A DNA stretch of 64,000 bases, from the NCBI GenBank assembly GCA_027603945.1, contig JADIIU010000001.1, positions 456,120-520,119 on the forward strand, given 5' to 3'. The position numbers were made by a program, and so were the translations under genes. The notes beneath the pieces were generated by a model. That model saw only the letters and a list, made by a program, of their open reading frames with translations, was not told the DNA's origin and did no database searches. Below are positions 32,962 to 42,007 of this stretch, piece after piece; the first letter of the stretch is position 1, and each line of letters starts with the position of its first letter. Source of the DNA: Terramyces sp. JEL0728 (Eukaryota; Chytridiomycota; Chytridiomycetes; Rhizophydiales; Terramycetaceae).

Positions 32962-33636
32962 TTATTGAGAAACTTGGTTGCTTTGAGCTGCATACTTTTG
33001 TCGAGCAGCTTTGACGTAAAGCACTGTGGACAAAGCCAGCGTGCCCAGCACCACGACTAGCAGACATGGCGAGATATAGCCAAGCGTATCGGTAGGAATA
33101 GTGTAAATCAACACAATTCTTACACCAGCTTCAAACAGAAACCCAACAGCCCAAATAATACACAAAGTGTTTGTGGTTTGTTTTACACGAGGATCCTGCC
33201 ATCTTTCATCCAATTCCTTTTGGATTTCAGGATGATGTCCAGAGAATTGTCTGTTGTACCTCCAAATCAGATTCTCTTGCATATAAATTGAAGTCCCAAA
33301 CAATATTGCCAAAAGAATAGTTTGAAACGAGTCTTTGAGCAGAATCAATTTTGGGTCTGATGTGAGTATTACTACTACGATGGAAAAGATGATTGAAATG
33401 ATTACCATTGCTGCGATGGCATCAATTTGCTTTGTTTTGTGGATGTTTTGGATTCCTTCAAGTGCTGGAGGAATACCTGATAGTGCCAGAGCCAATACTA
33501 ATGAAACTCGACCTTGGAGCACTGAATATATAACGAGTGGCAGGACAATATTCATCATCACCATCTTGTAAATACCTCTCTTCATTTGTTTCCTGGCTGC
33601 AGCTTCATCCTGTTGTCTTGAGATATTTGCGTTCAT
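32962..33636 (-). CDS. Multi-pass membrane protein, VC0807-like, family member 3
   Basis: Single exon, 224 aa, from ATG 33636. Signatures: RKQMKRGIYKMVMMNIVLP, LALALSGIPPALEGIQNI, KLILLKDSFQTILL, NLIWRYNRQFSGHHPE, IIWAVGFLFEAGVRIVLI and a cytosolic basic tail. It is closest to member 4, which is tandem on the same strand 289 bp upstream, suggesting a recent duplication. The stop overlaps AATAAA. Confidence 0.7.
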   Translation of the reverse strand: MNANISRQQDEAAARKQMKRGIYKMVMMNIVLPLVIYSVLQGRVSLVLALALSGIPPALEGIQNIHKTKQIDAIAAMVIISIIFSIVVVILTSDPKLILLKDSFQTILLAILFGTSIYMQENLIWRYNRQFSGHHPEIQKELDERWQDPRVKQTTNTLCIIWAVGFLFEAGVRIVLIYTIPTDTLGYISPCLLVVVLGTLALSTVLYVKAARQKYAAQSNQVSQ

Positions 33637-33925
33637 TTATGTTTTCAAGAGGAATCTGGCCCTTTTATTGCTTGGTTTCGGTTATAGCGAAGCTTGTGCC
33701 CAGCCATGGAATTAGTTCGGATTCGCTTTTACCGAATAATCTATTTAGTTCATCAAAGAGATTTCTGCCCATCAAGCAAATTATTCCTGCCCATCAAGCA
33801 AATCATTCCTGCATCCCCAGCGTCTTGGGATATAAATCTATTGCTTGGTATCGATTCTAGTACGGCCACTTTAACAGCTCGCTGGAATTCTTTTCTTAAT
33901 TGTAATATGATGAGATTTAAATTAT
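33637..33925. repeat. Promoter region with 22-bp direct repeats and CAAGCAA motifs
   Basis: Two tandem 22-bp copies lie at 33765-33786 and 33787-33808 (CTGCCCATCAAGCAAAT followed by TATTC or CATTC). The core CAAGCAA also occurs inverted as TTGCTTGG near 33672, 33840 and, upstream of member 4, near 34820. This clustering next to the promoters of members 3 and 4 suggests shared factor sites. Confidence 0.45.
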
Positions 33926-34642
33926 TTATTGCTGGGTTTGATTAACGGCTGCAAACTTGCTCCTGACGTGTTTGACGTACTGAACGCTGAACAAAGCCAG
34001 CACACCAAGAATTACAATCAACAAGCACGGAGAAATATACCCCAAGGTTCCGGTTGGAATGGTATAGATCAGAATGATTCTAATTCCAGCTTCTATCAAG
34101 AACCCAATTGCCCATACGATACACAAGATATTTGTGGTTTGTTTTACTCGCGGATTCTTCCATTGTTCATCCAACTCTTTTTGAGTGTCAGGGTTATGGC
34201 CAGAAAACTGTCTGTTGTACCTCCAAATCAGGTTTTCCTGCATGAATATTGAAGTGCCAAATAGTAGACCCAATAAAATGGTTTGGATCGAGTCTTTTAG
34301 CAGTATTAATTTCGCATCAGATGTAACTAGAACCACGACAATAGAGAAAATAATTGAAATAACCACCATTACCGCAATTGCGTCGATTTGTTTGGTTTTG
34401 TAGATATTGTAGAGTCCTTCTAATGCTGGTGGGATACCTGATAATGCCAGAGCCAAAACAAGGGAAACCCTTCCTTCCAAGATAGAGTAGATTACGATAG
34501 GGAGAATGATATTCATCATCACCATCTGTAAAATTCCTCTTCTCATTTGTTTTCTGGCTGCTGCTTCATCTTGTTCTCTTGTGGTATTTGCTAATACTGC
34601 AGTACTAGAGTTAGTTTCACTGGAATTATTTCCGTTGGACAT
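33926..34642 (-). CDS. Multi-pass membrane protein, VC0807-like, family member 4
   Basis: Single exon, 238 aa, from ATG 34642. A Ser/Thr/Asn-rich head (MSNGNNSSETNSSTAV) precedes the shared core: EAAARKQMRRGILQMVMMN, LSGIPPALEGLYNIYKTKQ, KLILLKDSIQTILLGLL, LIWRYNRQFSGHNPD and IVWAIGFLIEAGIRI. It is the closest relative of member 3. Hydrophobicity indicates about six membrane helices. The function is unknown. Confidence 0.7.
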   Translation of the reverse strand: MSNGNNSSETNSSTAVLANTTREQDEAAARKQMRRGILQMVMMNIILPIVIYSILEGRVSLVLALALSGIPPALEGLYNIYKTKQIDAIAVMVVISIIFSIVVVLVTSDAKLILLKDSIQTILLGLLFGTSIFMQENLIWRYNRQFSGHNPDTQKELDEQWKNPRVKQTTNILCIVWAIGFLIEAGIRIILIYTIPTGTLGYISPCLLIVILGVLALFSVQYVKHVRSKFAAVNQTQQ

Positions 34643-35214
34643 TTTAGTATCAGAGTTCTATTTGGGAGAAATGTTTCTGCTTTTAAGGTGCAATTCGGGA
34701 AAAGCGAGTTGCGCCATCAAAGGCTTATTTGGCGTAGGATGTGCAGGCAGTGATAAATAGATTCTCAAGCTCAATCCTACTGCATTATTTAGCATATCCG
34801 CTTGTTTCCCTCCTTCGATTGCTTGGCGCCACTGTTTGTGTTGTATGCTATTTGTATGCTTGTAATATGGCAGCCAGCGTGTTTCTGCAGACTGGAGGAA
34901 CAATAATCTCCCTCATGCTATGTAGACATCCTTTATGCTGGTGGATTTCATCGGACAAATATCGTGGCTTGCAGCACCATGAAGAGATTATGGCGCTTCA
35001 AAGGTGCACCAAACAAAGGATGTTTCTATTAAAAGAAAGAATTTGTTTAGTTGAACTTGACTGGCTGAAATCTTGCTTCTTTGTGAAACAACGGCCTTTA
35101 TGTTTTCTTTGGATCGGATAAAAGGCTGCCTAGCCCGAACCAGCTTGACAACGGCCGTTCCTGTGGCTCAAGTTCCTCGTCTTTATAAATCAAAAAAATC
35201 CAACCTTCAAAGTA
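34643..35214. promoter_or_regulatory. 572-bp divergent region between family members 4 and 5
   Basis: A 126-codon frame at 34741-35121 lacks an ATG near its start, has atypical Cys/Leu-rich content and matches nothing; I treat it as chance. A TATAAAT at 35184-35190 is 31 nt before the ATG of member 5. A TTGCTTGG motif near 34820 repeats the one seen upstream of member 3. No RNA gene is seen. Confidence 0.45.
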
Positions 35215-35952
35215 ATGACCAAAGACACAGCAATTGATATTCCCATGAAGGAGTTGAACAAGAAAGAGCCGGAAAATGGAGTGCCGAATAGTAAATATGC
35301 TAGAAAACTGCGAAATGGAATCATTCGTACTGTAACAATCAATTTTATCTTGCCGTTAATTATATACGGAATCCTGTCGCAAAAAATCGCTCTTGTATGG
35401 GCATTGATTTTATCCGGAATCCCCTCTACTCTAGATGGAATGTATTATATCTACAAGACCAGAAAAGTCGATGCACTAGCTTCGATTGTAGTTTTATCAA
35501 TTGTATTCTCTATTGCAGTAGTAATTGCTACTGACGATCCGAAACTGATCCTACTCAAAGATTCTATCATGACTCTGTTCTTTTCAGCTGGCTTTTGGCT
35601 TTCTTTGTTTTCGAAGGAAGATTTGGTTTGGGGATTCTATCGCCAGCTGAGTGGTAACCATCCAGTCACTGTGCACACATTGGATAAAATGTACCAAAAT
35701 TCATTTGTGCGAAAAACAACAAGGGTTATGTGTATGGTCTGGGGAACTGGCTTGTTATTCGAAGCTGCTGCCAGGATTATACTGATTTATACAATCTCTA
35801 CTTACGTCCTAGGATATGTGTCGTATTTCCTCTTCTTTGGAGCCATGTCTGGTCTCTCTTGCTGGACCTTTTGGTACATTCAAAAAACACAAGTCCTAAA
35901 AATGAACCCAGAGCAAGAAAAACAAATAGAAGAAGTAACCGAAGATGTATAA
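35215..35952 (+). CDS. Multi-pass membrane protein, VC0807-like, family member 5
   Basis: Single exon, 245 aa, from ATG 35215. Conserved marks: RKLRNGIIRTVTINFILP, LALILSG-type LILSGIPSTLDGMYYI, KLILLKDSIMTLFF, LVWGFYRQLSGNHPV and VWGTGLLFEAAARI. The N-terminus is longer and charged, and the C-terminus is acidic (PEQEKQIEEVTEDV). It ends 16 nt before the convergent SAS-6-like stop. Confidence 0.7.
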   Translation: MTKDTAIDIPMKELNKKEPENGVPNSKYARKLRNGIIRTVTINFILPLIIYGILSQKIALVWALILSGIPSTLDGMYYIYKTRKVDALASIVVLSIVFSIAVVIATDDPKLILLKDSIMTLFFSAGFWLSLFSKEDLVWGFYRQLSGNHPVTVHTLDKMYQNSFVRKTTRVMCMVWGTGLLFEAAARIILIYTISTYVLGYVSYFLFFGAMSGLSCWTFWYIQKTQVLKMNPEQEKQIEEVTEDV

Positions 35953-35968
35953 TATATAATAATTAATA

Positions 35969-37896
35969 TTATCTTTGTCTAGAATTTGACCTTGTGTTTC
36001 TAATCTGCTGCCCTCTTTCACCTTGAACCGGAATCTTGTTGTAGTAGTAAACTGGTCTTGATGGGATTACTGCGATATTCGGTTTCTTGTCGGCAGTCCG
36101 TTCCGGTTTGGGAATAGGAATATTCTGGTTATTAACAAACACTGAATCCGTATTATAAAAGCTGTATTCGTAACCATGGCCGTGTGACGAATCTGTCCTT
36201 GGAATGCTTTCTTTTTCAAGCTTGCTGTTCTTGTGTGGCCGATCTAAAAGTACATATAATCCATGGTTGCGCAGTCTAACTAAACTCAAGATTGATTCCA
36301 GTCTCTTTCTACAAGTTCCGATTTGGTGCTTTATCGAACTGTACTTTTTCCTTATAATTTCTTGGAATAGTCGTAAATCTGTGGAATGGAAATCGATAGA
36401 TATACCTGACCGGAGTTGAAAGTACAAGTATTCTGAAAAAGTAAGTTTGGCTCTTAATTCGTCTGGATTATGCTCTTTTTTCATCATGCCACAGCATTCT
36501 TTTTCTTCTTCCTTTTCCTTCTGCAATTCTATTACCAGTTGAACGTTGAACCTCTCTCTTTGTTCTACACAGCCAGACATGTAATCTCCACTAATCACCC
36601 CAATGACACCTTCTATTCCTTTCGGATCATGAAACCCTACTTTGGAATTCTTGTGGTTAGTTGCAACGTGGTGTTCTTTAAATAACCCTATAGTACGTGA
36701 TAGCAGCGGGGCTATCGTCTTTTTAGTTTGGTACTGTTCGTCCAATTCAATACCGCTGATCATTTCATAGAATACTTGCGGTGTAATTTCAATTGAAGTA
36801 AAATGAAGGAAAATATCACTAGGATCTGTTATAGTTATTCGGTAAACAGGCGGCTTCTTTTCGTAATTCAAAGATTAGTCAGTAATTACCAAGTAGTAGA
36901 AAGTAAATGTCAATTGACGGGTTTCTTCTCGTCCGTTTGGCAATATCGTTGGTACTGGAATTGTTTTTGAATGTACAGGATCTGAAACTACTTCTTCGTC
37001 CGTATCGATATCCATCTTTTTCGTAGTTGCAGCAAATTTCCCGTTTCTCTGCAGATAATCGATATTCACATCGTGGTTGTACAGTTCAGACGAAGATAGT
37101 AATATTGCTGGTTGGTGTATAGAGACTGTATTCATTACTTGTATCAAATTATCGTTGATTTCATCATATTCATTCTAAATTAACGAAAAAGTACTTGGAT
37201 TGATTTTGTGTACTCTAAAATATCCTTCTTTACCTCTGTCCATTCCGACGGGGTTAATTCGAGTTCCATCAATTCTATTTTTCGATATTCTTTAACTATC
37301 TCAGAGAACTTTAGAGTTGCCAGCTGTTCGTTTGAGCTTATTTGCATTACAGCTTTGAACGAGTTTGGATTATTTACAACGCTATTTGATATTTGCTGAA
37401 CCATATATCCAAACCTCCTAAAAGTTTCCTGGAATCCGTTTCCCGCCAGCGAAGGGAGTTTCCATTTCATCTGCTTTAGAATGGTTTTAAACGAAAACGG
37501 ATTACAGTTGAATGTCCAGTGAAAGAAAATATCATCGATTGGATCCATTATTATGATTTTATGTGCTTGTGGAAATGGCTTGTCAAATTCAGAGACGAGT
37601 ATCAACCGTACGTGTTTCTGATATTCTACTGGCACTTGCTGGCCATTTTTTATTTCCAATTTTTGTACAATTACCGGAATATCAAGTGTCCATCTATTGG
37701 CATTGAATAACGTCGATGATATACCAATTTCAGGATGCAGTTCGTGTTCGATTTCTTCGCTTTTTACTCTGGAAGAGAAAAAGGACACTGGCTCGTTGGA
37801 TAATTTACTCCCAGGAACTACCACTGGTTTGGGAGGATAAATACTTTGGAGTGGGAGAACTTTGTGTATCGGCTGAACTTCAAATAACGGGTTCAT
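35969..37896 (-). CDS. SAS-6-like protein with two XRCC4/SAS-6-type head domains
   Basis: From ATG 37896; intron 1 is 20 nt (37175-37194) and intron 2 is ambiguous (21 nt with TG border, or 33 nt with AG; see separate entry). The first head domain ends ATLKFSEIVKEYRKIELMEL then ELTPSEWTEVKKDILEY, close to the SAS-6 N-terminal pattern in which an L-I-E strand precedes HLSLKL-type residues and the coiled coil. A second related unit follows (PPVYRITITDPSDIFLHF ... AKLTFSEYLYFQLRSGISID ... IRKKYSSIKHQI). The C-terminus is basic and disordered. SAS-6 builds the centriole cartwheel. Two heads in one chain is unusual, so this may be a SAS6-like paralogue. Family assignment is moderate. Confidence 0.5.
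36857..36889 (-). other. Ambiguous intron in the SAS-6-like gene (21 nt GT-TG or 33 nt GT-AG)
   Basis: The 5' border GTAATTACTG is normal. A branch-like GACTAAT is followed by CTTTG, where other introns here have an AG. Ending at TG gives 21 nt (36869-36889), typical length, phase 0. The next AG gives 33 nt (36857-36889), also phase 0, removing four more codons. Both keep the frame to KPPVYRITI. Confidence 0.5.
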
Positions 37897-38026
37897 AGTA
37901 CGCGAAGAAATAAATAAAATTCTCACACTTCACAGCTCTTGTATTCAAGTAATATTCTCATAGATCCTTTTCGAATTTATCTTGCTTGCGAGCCAAATTT
38001 TTTTGCGTTGAACTTTAAACCCAATT

Positions 38027-39062
38027 ATGCTAGCCAGTGCGGAAAAAATACAGTCCCCATTCGCAGAGATTGTGTCCGTCCTGTTTATGGTCTTTTCGCT
38101 GTTTTCGGTTTTGGTGGGAGGGATATTTATGACCATCTACTGCTTGTATGCTCACTGGACAACCAGGCTATTCGCACTCCTTTACCTTACATGGATTTGG
38201 TATGACAGAAAGACAGTGGATTATGGTAGATATCAGCCAGCCTTAATCAAAAATATCAGGGAATGGCAGGTGTGGGAGAATGTCAGATCTTACTTTTCCG
38301 CCAAGCTGATCAAGACAGCCGACTTGGATCCCAAGAAAGCATACATTTTTGCATGGTAATACTGATTTAACTCGAGCCATCCCCATGGAGTCTATTGCTT
38401 TTCGTATTTTATCAACATCTTCTTTAATCCCCGATTTTACCAAATGTTTAGTGGGATCCGCTTGTTTCAGTGTACTCTGCCTGTCAACTTCTTGATTCCG
38501 GGATGGAGAGACTATATCTTGTCTATTGGCACGGTTGGATCTTCAAAAGCAGCAATTTCCAACGCTCTAGTACCAGGCACAGCGCTAGCCCTATTTGTTG
38601 GCGGTGCCAGGGAATTCCAGCATATGAAAAGAGGTAGGCGTTTCTAACCAAGGCACTATGGATCTAGTATTAAACAGCAGAAAAGGCTTTGTCAAGATAG
38701 CTTTGGTTCAAGGCGCTTCGTTAGTCCCAGTGCTTGGGTTTGGTGAAAATGACATTTTTGACAGGGTTGATAATCCAAACTTTACAATATTACACAAGCT
38801 GGCAAAGTTGGGTAAAATGGCAGCACCTTTGTTTGCCGGTAGATATGTAGTTCTTCCTCACAAGGTCCCGCTGGTTACTGTCGGTAATTTGGCCTAATTT
38901 GTAGTTGGAGAACCAATCCATGTAGAAAAAAATGTGAATCCAACTCAAAAGGATATCGACGACCTGCACGAAAAGTACTGTCAATCGTTACAGAATATCT
39001 ACGATAAATACAAGGATGAATATCACGCGGATAGAGTGAGCGCAATGAGATTCATTTCATAA
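38027..39062 (+). CDS. DGAT2: Diacylglycerol O-acyltransferase (DGAT2 family)
   Basis: Four exons from ATG 38027; introns are at 38356-38376 (21 nt), 38634-38652 (19) and 38884-38904 (21). Two close N-terminal membrane helices (VSVLFMVFSLFSVLVGGIF and following) lead to YLTWIWYDRKT and KTADLDPKKAYIFA. The first splice then rebuilds the catalytic HPHG (CHPHGVYCF). VGGAREFQHM corresponds to the GGA-E block, and GASLVPVLGFGENDIFD matches the downstream G-F-GEN(D/E) motif. DGAT2 makes triacylglycerol in the ER and lipid droplets. The stop TAA is part of TAATAAA. Confidence 0.93.
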
Positions 39063-39089
39063 TAAATTTTTGAAAATTTTTCAATCAGA

Positions 39090-39465
39090 ATGTTGAGATT
39101 AAGAACACTAAATAAAACTTTATACCGACCAAAACCAATTCTAGGAATGAGATTAGGATCAGGAGCTGCACACCATGACGACCACCATCACCACGACGGA
39201 GAGGAACCAAGCGGACGTTTCTTGGGACTAAAAGTAATTTTCAATTAATTCAAAAGGCTGGAAGACCATTTTACTTTTGGGAACCAATTTGGTATGTAGG
39301 GTTTTATGGATCATTTGCAGTATTCTTTGCATTGGAATATTTCTCACCTAAAAAAGGGTAATTTTGAATTAAATTAGACCAAACGAGTTGGCTAGAATTG
39401 AAGCCAACAAGAGACTTGAAGCCAGAGGAGAAAGCTCTACTTCTTGGCCATTCCCTGCTAAATAA
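39090..39465 (+). CDS. Small mitochondrial membrane protein, possibly complex I subunit ESSS/NDUFB11
   Basis: This gene is too broken by introns for a normal ORF scan. The ATG at 39090 starts 28 nt after the DGAT2 stop, with three exons; introns are at 39234-39256 (23 nt) and 39358-39377 (20). The product is about 110 aa: a basic presequence (MLRLRTLNKTLYRPKP), a His-rich stretch, one membrane helix (IWYVGFYGSFAVFFALEYF) and a C-terminal helix NELARIEANKRLEARGE. One central helix followed by an A-R-ExxKRLxARG helix is the plan of NDUFB11/ESSS accessory subunits. If right, complex I is retained. The assignment is tentative. Confidence 0.6.
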
Positions 39466-39495
39466 ATATATTCAAATTAAATCGGTTTACAATAT

Positions 39496-40283
39496 TCAGA
39501 TTTCTGTTGGAAGAAACATTTGATCAAATGTAACCATCTCAGACACTCCATCTTCCAGATATTTAATCGCAACTTGTTTCTATGTTACTAAAACTTACTG
39601 AGAAAACCCGAGCAATGGTAGCTTGAAAGAATTCGGTAATGTTATGGCCACCTTCCAGCCGCATTGCCCACACAGTATCGCCGATTCCCAGCTCGTTCGT
39701 CTCGTATATCTTTCGATGATTAACCATCTTTTTTGCAGGAACTTTCCATGTAGCGAGATCCAACTTGTTACTTAGCTGGACCACGGTATATTCCTTGTTA
39801 GCAACCCAATACTTTTGTATTCTCATCGTAATCTGTAGTACGCACAAGATAGCAGCTTTCTTTTGACGCTTTGGTAAAATCTGGGACAAATGCAGCGATG
39901 ACTTGGCCAATCTTGTAATCCTGCTCTACTTTTTGTTTCTTGAACAAGTTTGGCACAGTGACTTGCTCTTCCTTCTTTTCCTCTCCATCAAACATCCTCT
40001 TTAGATCGTCCTTTATCCTGTTTCGTAAATGCGAGGAATCCAGATACTTTCTGGAAATCATATTAAATTCCTTTAGAATCTCAGAATTCCCAAGTTTTGC
40101 CACCAGCGATCCTTGAGTTTGTGCATTTATTCCAGAACAGCTATCTTGCAGTTTGGATATCAACTCCCTGCATTCGGGAGACGATGAAAACTCTTCCAAA
40201 ACCAATCTTCTAACCGAGTCAAAGTTTCCGCTCCTCTTAAATTCAGTGAGGATTTCTTTTGGTGCCATATTCGTTAGATTCAT
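39496..40283 (-). CDS. SHG1/BOD1-like and tandem-tudor (SGF29-like) chromatin protein
   Basis: Three exons from ATG 40283; introns are at 39794-39812 and 39580-39598, both 19 nt. Residues about 5-40 (EILTEFKRSGNFDSVRRLV) match the COMPASS-Shg1/BOD1 helix pattern. The C-terminal half (IGQVIAAFVPDF, ESCYLVRTTDY, KEYTVVQLSNK, GDTVWAMRLEG, FFQATIARVF, VAIKYLEDG) reads like the tandem tudor fold of SGF29 that binds H3K4me3. One protein with both a COMPASS-type and an SGF29-type module would join H3K4 methylation writing and reading. The domain calls come from motif pattern only. Confidence 0.5.
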
Positions 40284-40443
40284 TTTAAAATGAAAAAAAT
40301 CGAGGGTATATCACAGATGGAATATCCGGCTGAGGATTCGCGTTTGTGTAATGACATTTTTAGTATTGTCTGTTGAGTGAACGGCTATTGTCAGCATTTA
40401 TTTACACCTGTCAACAAAAACTTGCAATACCAACAATAAACAA

Positions 40444-41238
40444 ATGAGGGATTTAGAAAGCGAACTACACCAATACAATCAAAGCAAGGCGCCTTCGCCC
40501 ACAGAGCCAAGATCTTCAATATCCACATACCTAAAAAGGGTTTCCTGGTCGAAAGAAAATGACCCAGAGCGTGTAAATACCGTTAATTGAAGGAGCCATT
40601 ATATAACAGCCATCAAACATTAAAAGATGATGATGATATTGAGCAAGTTAAGGTGAATTTGGATGAGACAAGCAATGCATTACACGGCACTTTGGGGAAA
40701 TTATTGCATCGCGGCGAAGATTTGGAGGAAATCCAAAACAAGTCAGGTACAATGAATCTAACAAAGACGAGCTTGGGAATGTCAGTGGAATGTTCAAGAA
40801 AAGCAGTAAAAAGGTTTATCATAAAACAATTATAGCCAAGATAGCAGTAACCTCTGGTTGACAGTAGCAAAACATTTGCATAGTGATGTCTGCAATTACA
40901 CTATTGATTCTGATAGGAGGTGCGTTTTGCTAACCTAGTTATATTGTATGCCCTTGGAGTATGGCTCAAAGGTGTGCTATTCCCAAATAAGCCTGTTGCA
41001 CCCATGTAACAAATTACTAATGCTTAGACCACCGCCTGCACCTGCACCACCTGCACCAACAACTCCAGCTCCAGCTCCGTTGCCGCCGTTCTCTTGCCCA
41101 CAAGTTTCTTGCAACTGTATGTGCCCTCCTCCTACAGTCATATATTACCCAGTGCCTCCTGGATATCCAATTCCAGGCAACCCACTCCCAACGTCAATTC
41201 CACCACCTAACATCCCCGTTCCATCTCATTTAGCTTAA
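40444..41238 (+). CDS. R-SNARE (VAMP/synaptobrevin-like) with proline-rich C-terminal extension
   Basis: Six exons; introns are at 40573-40592 (20 nt), 40747-40766 (20), 40847-40867 (21), 40920-40938 (19) and 41006-41027 (22). The SNARE motif runs VKVNLDETSNALHGTLGKLL, then HRGEDLEEIQNKSDELGN; the Arg in LHRGEDL is the zero-layer residue. It is followed by KKVYHKTIIAK and a membrane helix (ICIVMSAITLLILIG and on). Normally a VAMP ends here; this one continues about 75 residues with PPPAPAPPAPTTPAPAPLPP, a four-Cys segment (SCPQVSCNCMCPPP) and a Pro/Tyr tail that would lie in the lumen. It shares a 160-bp divergent promoter with the SHG1/tudor gene. Confidence 0.75.
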
Positions 41239-41253
41239 AAGGACTTGAAGAGG

Positions 41254-41265
41254 AATAAATTTATT
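41254..41265. terminator. Palindromic bidirectional poly(A) signal
   Basis: The perfect 12-bp palindrome AATAAATTTATT lies between the convergent R-SNARE stop (41238) and THYN1 stop (41268). It gives AATAAA to both strands. This is the second such palindrome in the window. Confidence 0.55.
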
Positions 41266-41267
41266 AA

Positions 41268-41839
41268 TCATTCCAGTTCTTCTGGAGTGTCAATTATGTT
41301 CATTATGAAATCGAAACTCGGTTTATCCACTGAAATTACAGACAACCTGGAGCGCTTAAGCAGTGCAAAGTCTCTAAGCTCTTTATCCTTGAATTTTTGC
41401 AACTCTTTTAGCGAAATGAATTTCAGCTTCTTTTCAAACTGCACATCCACCTGCATTACCGAATATTACCATATACCATTTCGGATCTAGTTTATCTGAT
41501 TTCGGGTCATAGTAGGGATGCGATTTGTCGAACGCAGTGTGATCAACATAAGCTTCCTTTACAACCCGAGCTAGCCCAGCAATTCCAGGAACCTTGCAAC
41601 TTGAATGGTAAAAGAAACACTGAGATTAAGAGCAGAGTACCAAATCATCTACCTTCATCTTTTTCATATTATTCCTTGCTTCATAATTACGGACCTACAT
41701 TAGTGCACAGTACTCCTTCCCAAGCTGTTTTTTGACTGATTTCCAAGTCATCGATAGAGAATTTAACATCCACACCATTCTCTATCCTCGACTCTGGTTC
41801 TGCTTTTATCAAGTAGTAGTTTGTCGATTTTGCTTTCAT
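41268..41839 (-). CDS. THYN1: EVE-domain protein, THYN1 homologue
   Basis: Four exons from ATG 41839; introns are at 41695-41713 (19 nt), 41620-41640 (21) and 41451-41469 (19). Spliced, it follows the EVE domain closely: YYLIKAEPESRIENGVDVKF, TAWEGVRNYEARNNMKKM, CFFYHSSCKVPGIAGLAR, VVKEAYVDHTAFD, YYDPKSDKLDPKWYM|VDVQF and LLKRSRLSVISVDKP. EVE domains resemble the YTH/PUA fold and bind modified bases. Length (about 170 aa) is typical of the bare domain. All three splice points fall in conserved blocks and are needed to see the family. Confidence 0.92.
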
Positions 41840-42007
41840 TCAGAAAAAGAAAAGTTAAAACTTGAGTGATAAGTGATATCAAATGCAGATTTAATTGATT
41901 AGCATAGCTGGCTCTATTATATTTCGCCCGTATGTCAGCATGTGATGGTACGATACCGGCCGTACCGAGCAAATATAAGGTGGATCAAACCAAAATATTT
42001 TTCAAGA

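Noticed and set aside
34741..35121. 126-codon plus-strand frame between membrane-family members
   Set aside because: No ATG near the start, odd Cys/Leu-rich composition, no family pattern; lies in a divergent promoter.
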